A stretch of DNA of 64,000 bases, taken from assembly GCA_036787835.1 (NCBI GenBank), contig DAIQON010000003.1, forward strand, positions 32,371 to 96,370, in the 5' to 3' direction. How positions within the stretch are numbered: position 1 is the stretch's first letter; each line of letters starts with the position of its first letter. Source of the stretch: DAIQON01 sp036787835. GTDB lineage: Bacteria; Patescibacteriota; Saccharimonadia; Saccharimonadales; UBA4665. The translations under genes and the position numbers were made by a program. The notes beneath the pieces were generated by a model. That model made no database searches. It saw only the letters and a list, made by a program, of their open reading frames with translations, and had not been told where the DNA came from. This document shows, in pieces, positions 16,789 through 25,678 of this stretch.

Positions 16789-16888
16789 ATCGATTATTGA
16801 GGTCCACACTTTATTTTATATAGTATTATTCAGTTAATTCTTATGTATATGTTGCAATATCGAAGAAAATACGCTTAAGTGTAAGACT

Positions 16889-19183
16889 ATGGCAAAGAAT
16901 TTAGTTATCGTAGAGAGCCCAGCAAAAGCAAAGACAATTGCCAAATTTTTGGGTAAAGACTACGAAGTTATGAGCAGTTTTGGACATATTAGAGACCTGC
17001 CTAAAAAGGGTCTTAATATTGATCTTGAGAATAACTTTGAGCCATTATACGAAGTTAGTACCGATAAAAAGCAAGTTGTCCGAGAACTAAAAAAAGCTGC
17101 AAAGGATAGTGAAGTCTGGCTGGCAAGCGATGAAGACCGCGAAGGGGAGGCTATTGCCTGGCATTTAGCTCAAGCTCTCGGACTCGATAGTGAAAAGACT
17201 AAACGAATTGTCTTTCATGAGATTACTAAAACAGCAATTGATCAAGCCATTAAGACTCCTAGGCTCATAGATCAAAAACTAGTTGATGCCCAACAGGCAA
17301 GAAGAATACTGGATAGATTAGTCGGTTATGAGCTTAGCCCAGTGCTATGGCGCAAAATCCGAACGGGACTAAGTGCTGGACGTGTGCAATCAGTAGCAGT
17401 CAGGCTAATTGTTGAACGAGAGCTTGAAATTCGTGCTTTTAAACCAACTAGCAGCTTCAAGGTTACTGCCATATTTAAGGGCGATAATCAGGAGTTTAAA
17501 GCCGAACTAGATAATCGACCAAGTGATTATGACAGTGTCAAAACCTGGTTCAATGAACTCAGTGGAGCCGAATATAAGGTGCTCGGTGTTACACAGAAGC
17601 CATCTCTACGTAGCCCTAGCGCGCCGTTTACAACCAGTACTCTGCAGCAGGAAGCAGCTAGAAGGCTTGGATATTCGGTTAGACAGACGATGAACCTAGC
17701 CCAGAGACTTTATGAAAATGGCCATATTACATATATGAGAACTGACTCTACTGTCCTCTCAGCGTTAGCCCTAAAAGCCTCAGAAGACTATATAACCAAG
17801 CAATACGGTAAGGAATACTTTAAAAGTCGCCAGTATCAAACAAAAAATTCTAGTGCCCAAGAAGCTCACGAAGCTATTCGACCGACAGATTTTAATACTC
17901 TAGGTATCAATGTTGATGATCAACAGAGTAAACTATATGAGTTAATTTGGCAGCGCACTCTAGCTTCACAGATGGCACAAGCACAGCTCGAAAAGACTGA
18001 AATGGAGATCGGCATCTCGAGTAAACCTGAGAAATTTGTAGCCAAGGGCGAAGTCGTTAAGTTTGACGGCTTTACTAAGATTTACGGTAACCAAATCGAT
18101 GATAGCTTACTTCCAAACCTTTCCAAAGGTCAGGTAGTAGATTTAGTTAAGATGACGGCACTAGAGACATTTAGTCGACCTCCCGCTAGATATGGCGAAG
18201 CTTCATTAGTTCGTAAGTTAGAAGACTTAGGAATTGGTCGTCCGAGTACTTATGCACCAACAATATCAGTTATTCAAACTCGTGGTTATGTTGAAAAAAC
18301 TGACTTGCCAGGTACGCCTAGAGAGATCAGGGTAGTTGAGCTTGAGAACAATAAGGTTAACGAGCTGACCGATAGTATCAATCAGGGGGCAGATAAGTCT
18401 AAGCTCGTACCAACCCCTATTGCCGAAATAACAAGTGACTTTTTAGTTAAATACTTCCCATCTATTGTCGACTACGATTTTACAGCCAAAGTTGAAGCCA
18501 ACTTTGACGACATAGCTGAAGGAAAAGAGAACTGGCAAGACATGATCAGCCAATTTTATAAAGATTTTCATCCTTTAGTTGAAAAGTCGTCTGATATATC
18601 ACGTCAAGAAGTATCCAAGGCAAGGTTAATTGGTAATGATCCTAAGTCTAAAGAGCCGATTTATGCCCGCTTTGGCAGGTTTGGGCCAATGCTACAAAAG
18701 GGTGAAGTAGAAGACGATAAAGATAAGAAACCTGTTTTTGCACCTATGCCAGCGGATACAACTATCGATAATGTCACCTTAGATCAGGCATTAACCATGT
18801 TTACCTTGCCCAGATTAGTAGGAAATACACCAGATGGTAAGGAAATTAGAGCAAATATTGGTCGTTTTGGTCCTTATATACAGATTGAAAAAATGTTCGT
18901 CTCTATAAAGCCACTCGATCCGCACGATATTACCGAAGAAGAAGCGGTGGAAAAGTATAACGAACAATTAGCTAAAAATGCTGCTAAAAATATTAATGAG
19001 TTCTCTGGAGGAATTAAGGTGTTAAATGGCCCTTATGGCCCTTATGTAACAGATGGCAAGAAGAATGTCCGATTAGCAAAAACTGTGGATCCTAAGAAGT
19101 TAACCGAAGAAGAAGCAGTGGAACTGATTGCTAATGCACCGGCAAAAAAGAAATCTTTCACTAGACGCAAGAAAAAAAGCTAG
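16889..19183 (+). CDS. topA: DNA topoisomerase I
   Basis: This type IA topoisomerase relaxes negative supercoils. The 764-residue protein opens with the TOPRIM domain (IVESPAKAKTI at 7-17; acidic triad in SDEDREGE, residues 80-87). The active-site Tyr is Y282 in HITYMRTDS. The C-terminal part has two or more 'ARFGRFGP..Q'-type repeats without zinc-binding cysteines, and a Lys/Arg-rich end (KKKSFTRRKKKS) suited to DNA contact. The length is typical of non-zinc bacterial enzymes. It is monocistronic, with 195 bases to the next gene. Confidence 0.97.
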   Translation: MAKNLVIVESPAKAKTIAKFLGKDYEVMSSFGHIRDLPKKGLNIDLENNFEPLYEVSTDKKQVVRELKKAAKDSEVWLASDEDREGEAIAWHLAQALGLDSEKTKRIVFHEITKTAIDQAIKTPRLIDQKLVDAQQARRILDRLVGYELSPVLWRKIRTGLSAGRVQSVAVRLIVERELEIRAFKPTSSFKVTAIFKGDNQEFKAELDNRPSDYDSVKTWFNELSGAEYKVLGVTQKPSLRSPSAPFTTSTLQQEAARRLGYSVRQTMNLAQRLYENGHITYMRTDSTVLSALALKASEDYITKQYGKEYFKSRQYQTKNSSAQEAHEAIRPTDFNTLGINVDDQQSKLYELIWQRTLASQMAQAQLEKTEMEIGISSKPEKFVAKGEVVKFDGFTKIYGNQIDDSLLPNLSKGQVVDLVKMTALETFSRPPARYGEASLVRKLEDLGIGRPSTYAPTISVIQTRGYVEKTDLPGTPREIRVVELENNKVNELTDSINQGADKSKLVPTPIAEITSDFLVKYFPSIVDYDFTAKVEANFDDIAEGKENWQDMISQFYKDFHPLVEKSSDISRQEVSKARLIGNDPKSKEPIYARFGRFGPMLQKGEVEDDKDKKPVFAPMPADTTIDNVTLDQALTMFTLPRLVGNTPDGKEIRANIGRFGPYIQIEKMFVSIKPLDPHDITEEEAVEKYNEQLAKNAAKNINEFSGGIKVLNGPYGPYVTDGKKNVRLAKTVDPKKLTEEEAVELIANAPAKKKSFTRRKKKS

Positions 19184-19302
19184 AGCTTAAGTAAGCTGAT
19201 ATTTTGCCATAAGGTAAATGTTGTATCCTGATAACATTTTTACAACACAGAGTAGGCGAAACAGTCATATTTGTGCTACAATATTTTTAGAACGAATCGG
19301 AG

Positions 19303-19331
19303 TTGACTTTAAAGTTTTATAATTGTATAAT
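19303..19331 (+). promoter_or_regulatory. Promoter of the sigma4/HARE-HTH gene
   Basis: TTGACT (19303-19308), a 17-base spacer and TATAAT (19326-19331) form a near-consensus sigma-70 promoter. It would give a leader of about 40 bases before the ATG at 19379. The leader contains a weak GAAGAG. This contrasts with the leaderless promoters of the accessory genes. Confidence 0.7.
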
Positions 19332-19378
19332 ATTACTTTAATGCTAAGTATTAATTTAAAGAAGAGACGTTAAATAAC

Positions 19379-20422
19379 ATGGCAACAACCACCGTACCAG
19401 ACACACTATTATCAACAGAGAAGCTTGTTGGTGACGTACTATCAACAATCGACAGGGAACGAGAGCGAGAAATCATCGCTAGGCGTTTTGGTCTTTATGA
19501 TCGAAAAGAAACCCTAGAACAGATTGGTGAGATGCTTGGGATTACCCGAGAACGCGTACGACAGCTAGAAAAGTCCGTTATTAATCGCCTCAAGGCTGCA
19601 TCAGAGCAGGGGAAACTAGCGGATATTGCTGCTTTCCAAGAAGTTGTACTAGAAAAAGTTGCTGAACTAGGCAACATTACTCGAATTAGTACGCTTACTG
19701 AAATAATGGTTAAAGATCCTACAAGGCTAGAGCAGTCAAGAATTGCTTTCCTTGGACAGTTAAGTCCGATGCTGACAGTAATCGGCGAAGATGACTACTT
19801 TTACCCAAGTATTGCAGTAAAGTCTGTTTTTGACGATAAAGACATTAAAGCTAACGTAGCAACAATTATTGCAGCTATTAAGAAGCTAGGTGGGCCTAAG
19901 ACTATTGAAGAAGTTACTAAGTCAGCTGGCCTAAGCGATACTAAGCAAACTGGTGCACTTGCTAGTACTTCTAAGCAACTAGCAACCCTAAACGGTCTCT
20001 GGGGCCTTATAAAGTGGCCAATGGTTAATCCTAAGAACATTCGTGACAAGATATACGTTATCTTGAAAGAGAATGGTAAGCACATGCACTTCAATGAAAT
20101 CGCCGAAGCTATCAAAGACAGTGATTTTAAACGCAAAGATGTTACTACGCAGGCAATCCACAATGAGCTAATTAAAGACAAACGATTTGTACTTATTGGC
20201 CGTGGAATTTATGCACTTAAAGAATGGGGCTATGAAAAGGGAACAGTTGCCGACATTATTACTGATGTCCTTAAAGAGGCAAACACCCCTCTTCACCGAG
20301 ACGAAATCGTTAAACGAGTTCTTCAAAGCCGATTTGTTAAAGAAACTACTATCTTACTTAACCTACAAGGTAAGCCACAGTTCAAGCGAGTAGCAAAAGC
20401 CACTTACGCACTTGCTGAATAA
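19379..20422 (+). CDS. Sigma-70 region 4 / HARE-HTH fusion protein (RpoE/delta-like)
   Basis: The protein has 347 residues. Residues ~24-72 are a clear sigma-70 region 4 helix-turn-helix (REREREIIARRFGL ... LEQIGEMLGITRERVRQLEK), the part that reads -35 boxes. No region 2 is present, so it cannot open promoters alone. The C-terminal half holds two winged-helix HARE-HTH/RNA-polymerase-delta-like units: IRDKIYVILKENGKHMHFNE near 221, and VADIITDVLKEANTPLHRDE near 285. Expected role: a transcription regulator touching RNA polymerase or DNA. Two unknown genes follow at 16- and 3-base spacing, probably in one operon. Confidence 0.82.
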   Translation: MATTTVPDTLLSTEKLVGDVLSTIDREREREIIARRFGLYDRKETLEQIGEMLGITRERVRQLEKSVINRLKAASEQGKLADIAAFQEVVLEKVAELGNITRISTLTEIMVKDPTRLEQSRIAFLGQLSPMLTVIGEDDYFYPSIAVKSVFDDKDIKANVATIIAAIKKLGGPKTIEEVTKSAGLSDTKQTGALASTSKQLATLNGLWGLIKWPMVNPKNIRDKIYVILKENGKHMHFNEIAEAIKDSDFKRKDVTTQAIHNELIKDKRFVLIGRGIYALKEWGYEKGTVADIITDVLKEANTPLHRDEIVKRVLQSRFVKETTILLNLQGKPQFKRVAKATYALAE

Positions 20423-20438
20423 TACTTGAGTTAAACAT

Positions 20439-21086
20439 ATGAGTGCAGCAGATAGCCCCGAAAGAGTAGGAGTGATTTACGGCGGCATCACTCCTGAGGA
20501 CGAAGAATTACTAGGTATGTTAGCGCACCGCTTAGGCCGTCAATGTACTTTTATGGATAAAAACCATCTTATAACTATGGCTTACGAGGGTGAAGAGCCC
20601 GTAAGGGATGAAGGGCCTAGTCTGCAAACAAGAGGCGTTCATATAGCTGCAAGTATAGATGGCGTTACCTCTAGGGATGACTATATAACACGCGACCATT
20701 TTAGACAGTTCGGGCAATCAGATTTAGGTATCACTCCTGCCAAGCAGGTACCGGCAAGGGCATTTCATGATCTTGTAGATACTCGTCCTTATAAGTGGGA
20801 TTTGACTACGAGAAAATATCTACCAGTTGGTAATAAGATAACGCCTTTCCCAGGCATAAGAACAGCCCGAATAGCAGATAATGTTCGAATGACAGTACGG
20901 CCTGATATTAATGGCTATAGTGCTCATCAGGTTGCCAAAACGACAATCCTCGGTAATCTTGCAATAGAAGTTGGTAGCCTAATTGAAGCCGAACATACAG
21001 CTAGAACGGAGATCAGCAGACCTGCAACAAGGGAGTTCGTTCTCAGTATAATATCTCAGGTACGCAGCCAAGTATCAGCTGCTTAG
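20439..21086 (+). CDS. Hypothetical protein (215 aa)
   Basis: No family is recognised. The product is soluble, with no membrane segment. The N-terminal VGVIYGGITPEDEELLGMLA suggests an alpha/beta start. The C terminus is helical (HQVAKTTILGNLAIEVGSLI). It starts 16 bases after the sigma4/HARE gene and ends 3 bases before the next unknown gene, so the three are probably co-transcribed. Confidence 0.6.
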   Translation: MSAADSPERVGVIYGGITPEDEELLGMLAHRLGRQCTFMDKNHLITMAYEGEEPVRDEGPSLQTRGVHIAASIDGVTSRDDYITRDHFRQFGQSDLGITPAKQVPARAFHDLVDTRPYKWDLTTRKYLPVGNKITPFPGIRTARIADNVRMTVRPDINGYSAHQVAKTTILGNLAIEVGSLIEAEHTARTEISRPATREFVLSIISQVRSQVSAA

Positions 21087-21089
21087 GCT

Positions 21090-21638
21090 ATGACTGCTGC
21101 AACAATTATTGGGACTGAGCTGGGACTACCGGTCTTTGGACCGGATACCGAAGTTCTCACGACAAAAGAGGAGTTTCGCGCTGCCCAAAACGGCGTAAAC
21201 GACCGCTTTATAAGAATTGTTGGCTTACTTGGTGGCAATTTGACTGACCTAACCGAAGTTATCGAGGCTGCTGATCAAGCAATGACAAGATTCGCAACTA
21301 TTATCGGCGCTAAAGTAGTAGACCATGAATGGGGTTTTTATAAGCCAACAAATATCGAAGGTTTCCTTGTTAAACGCAGACAGTGCAAGAGTCTACTCCC
21401 GCCTGGTCTCGCCTTAGTAGCCACAGTAGATGTAGTACGAAACGTTGAAGAAATCAACTATAACAGTCCTCACTTTAGACCAATAGATCAAGGTGTAGAT
21501 CACTTCTACACAACAGAGTCTGGGCTTATCTGGGATGAAGCTGGTGTTGAACAGTGTGTTATTGGCACAACAACTAAAACACCTGAGCCAGGACGGATTG
21601 TCGTCGATATTGACCCTGTTCTTATATCTGAAGAATAA
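21090..21638 (+). CDS. Hypothetical protein (182 aa)
   Basis: No family is recognised. It is predicted to be soluble and alpha/beta, with GLPVFGPDTEVL near the start and HEWGFYKPTNIEGFLVKRR in the middle. It lies three bases after the preceding unknown gene and seems to be its operon partner. The last codons lie at one copy of a 14-base direct repeat (21638-21651) that recurs at 22230-22243. Confidence 0.58.
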   Translation: MTAATIIGTELGLPVFGPDTEVLTTKEEFRAAQNGVNDRFIRIVGLLGGNLTDLTEVIEAADQAMTRFATIIGAKVVDHEWGFYKPTNIEGFLVKRRQCKSLLPPGLALVATVDVVRNVEEINYNSPHFRPIDQGVDHFYTTESGLIWDEAGVEQCVIGTTTKTPEPGRIVVDIDPVLISEE

Positions 21639-22352
21639 ACAAAATACGAACACCTTACTAACAGATACACACACCTGTAAAAAATAAAAATTACTGGGGG
21701 ACTTAACTAAAAAGCGTAAGGCAGATGATTTTACCCATGAATAAGCTGGTAGGCTAGGGAAAATATTAAAACGATAATTAAAAACCAGGGAATTTTATTT
21801 TTTTCTAAAATCGAGCTGCAGTGCAGGAGCCTAACCTAGCTATAGATACTACGTCGCACAATATATCTTTTGCGACACTAATATAGATCAAACAGTTGAT
21901 TATTGATACCCCTGCTGCAGGGGAGTATTTTTAATAATCCGCTATATTTCTACATTTATAAGTCACTGCAGCTTTACTCGTGTATATACCTGGGCGTAAA
22001 TACTCATATGTCTGACTATAGGCCTAAATACACCCGTAGCGTTTAACACGTGACAAATAACACTATTTGACTTTTCCACAGCTATGTCGTGAAAGTATAT
22101 CTTTTTCATGATATTTCATTTTTTTCGTAGTCCCCTCCCTTTTCGCTAATTTTAATAAATTTTGACATTTCCCTATTTCTGTATGTTAATATATATTTTT
22201 TAGATATTTACTCTATAACTTCATATGCGAACAAAATACGAACTAACAGGGTACTAGGTGAGGGGGACTAACCTGAGGACTCGCCATTGTCATATATAAC
22301 ATAGCTTAAAATACCTCTCTCCCTCCCTTCACTAATAGAGACCGTCTATCAG
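21639..22352. other. 714-base gene-free region at the switch of coding direction
   Basis: There is no credible gene. It is AT-rich and structured: hairpin GTCGCA/TGCGAC (21853-21876), inverted repeat AGCTGCAGTG (21814-21823) with CACTGCAGCT (21964-21973), and a terminator-like hairpin at 21906-21932. TAGTCCCC (22128-22135) pairs with GGGGACTA (22263-22270). The 14-mer AACAAAATACGAAC occurs at 21638-21651 and 22230-22243. A TTGACA lies at 22163, and a DnaA-box-like TTTTCCACA at about 22072. Genes to the left run rightward and genes to the right run leftward. Confidence 0.5.
21906..21932 (+). terminator. Intrinsic terminator-like hairpin
   Basis: CCCCTG-CTG-CAGGGG, extended by ATA/TAT with a small bulge, is followed by five T. 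It is about 270 bases after the last + strand gene, so it may end a long 3' region or an unannotated small RNA. Confidence 0.55.
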
Positions 22353-23276
22353 TTACTGATAATATACTCTTCCCTGCGCACGAACATCTACATATTTGCT
22401 TGGGGTAATGTTATGCCCTTTTAAGTAACTCTCGGTAGCTAGAAAGCTTCCAGCCTCTAGCTTAGGGTTATTATCTTCAAGGTTAAACTTCACGTAATAA
22501 GGCTTACCCGATAGATTAACATCTATTTCACTACTGTTGCTGGGTAGGGTCATTGCAGTTACAGTGTCCTGCCTAGCAGCCAATTGAGCACTTATTGTTT
22601 GTATAAAGCTTATATTCTGACTAGTTAATGCTGGCTTACCGAGTTTTATTTCTATCCCGCTTTGATCAGTAATAATTGGAAGGTTTAGGTAACTAAAGCC
22701 ATTCGCATCCTTATAGCCAAAGAGCATCGCTGTGCCTTGTTGACTTATAAGATACTGACCAGATGGGTTTTCTAGGATGGCTGCTGGTGTAGCAGGCGTT
22801 AAGTAGATGATCGGGTTATGGTTGATTAGTGGCAAAGTAATTGATATATTACTAAACTCTGGGAACTCAGATTCTAGTACGTCGGTGATATGTTTTGTGT
22901 TCACTGTAATTTTATTATGATTCAAAAGTGATTCGTTAAATAATTTAGAACTATTCAAAACAAATGCTGGTTCATATAATTTATACAGAGTGCTGTTTGT
23001 AGAATTACCCAAATAGGTAATCTTCGGCTTTGAAGACAGCTGCAAAATATTGAATAGGCAAACAACCGAAACGATTATTAGAATGATGAAACCAAATCGA
23101 CTTAACCAAAAATCTTTATTTTGTGACTGCGGCGTACTACGCCTAATATCTCGTTCTTCAACTTCATCCAACTCACTACGAGAATTGTGGTATGTATAGG
23201 CAGAGACTTTCTTAGAAGCCTCTTCTGGTGCCCTGTTTCTAGTTCTTATCTGTTGTTTTTTCTTTAGTAAACTCAT
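22353..23276 (-). CDS. ftsQ: FtsQ/DivIB-like divisome protein
   Basis: This bitopic protein has 307 residues: a basic cytoplasmic part (1-80), one membrane helix (~82-101, FGFIILIIVSVVCLFNILQL), then an extracellular POTRA/FtsQ-like region. The conserved-looking C terminus reads YVDVRAQGRVYYQ. Family proteins connect early and late division proteins and bind FtsL/FtsB. It is the last gene of the mraY-ftsW-murG-ftsQ run, 13 bases after murG. Identity rests on topology, the C-terminal motif and position, because FtsQ sequences diverge strongly. Confidence 0.78.
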   Translation of the reverse strand: MSLLKKKQQIRTRNRAPEEASKKVSAYTYHNSRSELDEVEERDIRRSTPQSQNKDFWLSRFGFIILIIVSVVCLFNILQLSSKPKITYLGNSTNSTLYKLYEPAFVLNSSKLFNESLLNHNKITVNTKHITDVLESEFPEFSNISITLPLINHNPIIYLTPATPAAILENPSGQYLISQQGTAMLFGYKDANGFSYLNLPIITDQSGIEIKLGKPALTSQNISFIQTISAQLAARQDTVTAMTLPSNSSEIDVNLSGKPYYVKFNLEDNNPKLEAGSFLATESYLKGHNITPSKYVDVRAQGRVYYQ

Positions 23277-23289
23277 CTTTTTATTTTAT

Positions 23290-24453
23290 CTAATTGGCAA
23301 TAGCAAGTATACGCTTAGCAATATCCTCTGTGGAGTTAGGTTTAGCAAATTCTTTGATTGACTTCTCTAGACGATCTCGGCTCGATTTATCGTTTAATAG
23401 TCGACTAACCTCGGCGCCAAGCCTAGTAGGGTCTTTCATCAACCCAATATCGTTTAATACAACTACTGCTCCTTCTTTCTCTAGAATCTGGGCATTTTTT
23501 AGCTGATGACCGCCGGTTAGCACGGTGCTCGGTACCACAATGCAAGCTTTTCCCTGGATAGCAAATTCTGCCAAGTTGGTTGCGCCAGCACGGGTTATTA
23601 CTAGATCGGCTGCTCCGCTATAAAGATAGACCTTATCTGAGAAATCTAGAACTTTAACTTTCTCTAACTGATCAGGCTTAAGGCCTTTTAGGTAGTCAGC
23701 TCGAACTGCTTCGTCTTTGTTTCGACCAACCAAGTGAACTACTTCTAGGTCCTTAAACTCAGCCATCAAATTCGGCATAACATCAGCAACCGCTTCATTT
23801 AGTGACTGCGCGCCGTTGCCGCCGCCAATTATAAAGACCAATTTTGCATTAGGATTTATAGCCAGCTTTTTGCGATATTCCTGCTTTAACTTATCTGTTA
23901 GCGGCACAAATTTATTAGACAGAGGGATGCCGGTAGTAACAGTTTTATCTCGTGGATAGTTGTAGATTTCCTTTGGCAAAGCAACAAAATGTTGAGTTGC
24001 CCATGGCGCTATTAATCTGTTAGCTAAGCTCGGTATCGGGTCTGAATCATGGGTAATATATGGAACACGATTAAGTTTGGCGCCTAAAGAGACCGGCACG
24101 CTTACATAGCCACCCCTAGAAAAAACAACATCCGGGATAATTTTCTTAATCACCTTCTGGCTTTGAAAGATGCCAATAAACACGAAGACGAGATCACGTA
24201 GGTTCATATACATTGTTGGAAAATCTAATAGTTGCTTAAGTCCCTCCCCGTGGTATCTCCTGAACTTCCCTGCTCTAACATAGAAAACCTCGTCTATATT
24301 AGGATCTTGGGCTGGGATATCGCCAAGAGAGTCCCCTTTTTGACCAACATAAACCAATTTAACATCTGGCCTAAGGTGTTTTATTTCAGCTGCGACCGCT
24401 AGGATCGGGGTGATATGCCCCCCTGAGCCGCCGCCTGTTAAGACGATCGTCAT
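23290..24453 (-). CDS. murG: MurG, lipid II-forming N-acetylglucosaminyltransferase
   Basis: The enzyme transfers GlcNAc from UDP-GlcNAc to lipid I on the inner membrane face. The 387 residues show the N-terminal G-loop LTGGGSGGHITP, the central GGGNGAQSLNEAV donor loop and the acceptor region ITRAGATNLAEFA with the downstream VLTGGHQLKNAQ. The start lies inside the end of ftsW (68-base overlap), so the pair is probably translationally coupled. Neighbours mraY and ftsW give the same pathway. Confidence 0.96.
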   Translation of the reverse strand: MTIVLTGGGSGGHITPILAVAAEIKHLRPDVKLVYVGQKGDSLGDIPAQDPNIDEVFYVRAGKFRRYHGEGLKQLLDFPTMYMNLRDLVFVFIGIFQSQKVIKKIIPDVVFSRGGYVSVPVSLGAKLNRVPYITHDSDPIPSLANRLIAPWATQHFVALPKEIYNYPRDKTVTTGIPLSNKFVPLTDKLKQEYRKKLAINPNAKLVFIIGGGNGAQSLNEAVADVMPNLMAEFKDLEVVHLVGRNKDEAVRADYLKGLKPDQLEKVKVLDFSDKVYLYSGAADLVITRAGATNLAEFAIQGKACIVVPSTVLTGGHQLKNAQILEKEGAVVVLNDIGLMKDPTRLGAEVSRLLNDKSSRDRLEKSIKEFAKPNSTEDIAKRILAIAN

Positions 24454-25678
24454 CCTCTGGCCTCCTATCGTTATCTGAAGTTAATTTTGGTGCCTGATAC
24501 GAAGTATAACGGGATATTTGAAATACCACACCAATTGCTGCCGCGACGAAGACTATAGACGTACCACCATAGCTAATAAACGGTAAGGTAATCCCCTTTA
24601 GAGGAAGCAGGCCGACCATCGCACCGATGTTTATCACTGCCTGAATACTTAACCAAGCCATAATACCTACTACCACCAGCCGGCTAAAGTCATCAGGTAC
24701 TCTTTCAGCAATGTTTTTCAATCTGCTAAATAAAGCAGCAAAGATAGCCAGTAGTATAATGCTACCAAAGAAACCAAATGTTTCAGCGTAGATTGCAAAG
24801 ATCGAGTCATTATCTGCTTCTGGCTCATAGCCGTAAGCTTGGACACTTCTTCCAAGGCCAAGACCAAATAGACCACCTGAACCAACAGCAATTAGAGCCT
24901 GACATGCCTGGTAGCCACTTGCCTGACAATGTGTTTGCGGATGTATATAGGTTTCTAGTCGAGCTCGCCTATACGGAGTAGAGGAAATGAGCAAAACAAG
25001 CCCAGCCACTATGATTAGCCCTATGAGTAGCACTCTCTTCATCGGTAAACCGGCCACAAATGCCATAGAACCCATTATTGCCACGATTACCGCCGTTGAT
25101 CCAAGATCACTCTGAACGCCCGCGACAAGGGCCCCAATTACCAATAAGGCTATAAGAATGGGCCATAGAGTCTTCTTAGAATCAGCTATGGTCTGAGCGC
25201 TTATTGCTTTTGCTAAGAAACAAGCTAACCAGATCACAACAGCAAACTTAACTAGCTCAACTGACTGGAAAGAAAGACTACTCAAGCGCACCCAACGATG
25301 TGCAGGATAGGCTGGATTAACTGGGAGTACAATCGCAAGAAGTGTTGCACCTATAGCAAATGCTAGAAGTAATTTATAAAGCTTCTTCCAGCTCTTTAAA
25401 GGTATAGCGGCTGTTACAGCGAATGCGACTACACTTAGGCCAATGGCGATCATCTGTCGAGTTGTGTAATATGATGAACTTAAGTTGGTGGTAACACTTA
25501 AGGCTGGGCCTATCGCATAAACCACAATTACCCCAATTGCTAGTAGGCATGCGCAAATAATTACCAGCCAATAGTCTGGTTTATGCCGCCGCCCTAGTTC
25601 TTGGTCATTATTAACCGCAGCTAACCGCTGCCGCCGGTTTCGAACTTCCGAACGTAACACTTTAGTGACCTCTGCCAA
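24386..25678 (-). CDS. ftsW: FtsW, septal peptidoglycan glycosyltransferase (SEDS family)
   Basis: The 430-residue protein has about ten membrane helices. Family signatures include HRWVRLSSLSFQSVELVKFAVV and the C-terminal GLLPLKGITLPFISYGGTS. It polymerises lipid II with the partner transpeptidase FtsI. The N terminus is basic (RSEVRNRRQRL). The last ~25 residues (PEDDDRLNRRRLRGAYHP) lie in the overlap with murG. It overlaps the mraY end by 17 bases. Confidence 0.95.
   Translation of the reverse strand: MAEVTKVLRSEVRNRRQRLAAVNNDQELGRRHKPDYWLVIICACLLAIGVIVVYAIGPALSVTTNLSSSYYTTRQMIAIGLSVVAFAVTAAIPLKSWKKLYKLLLAFAIGATLLAIVLPVNPAYPAHRWVRLSSLSFQSVELVKFAVVIWLACFLAKAISAQTIADSKKTLWPILIALLVIGALVAGVQSDLGSTAVIVAIMGSMAFVAGLPMKRVLLIGLIIVAGLVLLISSTPYRRARLETYIHPQTHCQASGYQACQALIAVGSGGLFGLGLGRSVQAYGYEPEADNDSIFAIYAETFGFFGSIILLAIFAALFSRLKNIAERVPDDFSRLVVVGIMAWLSIQAVINIGAMVGLLPLKGITLPFISYGGTSIVFVAAAIGVVFQISRYTSYQAPKLTSDNDRRPEDDDRLNRRRLRGAYHPDPSGRS

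Noticed and set aside
22160..22245. XerCD dif site near the strand switch
   Set aside because: TATGTTAATA resembles one arm, but the other arm and the 6-base centre do not fit.
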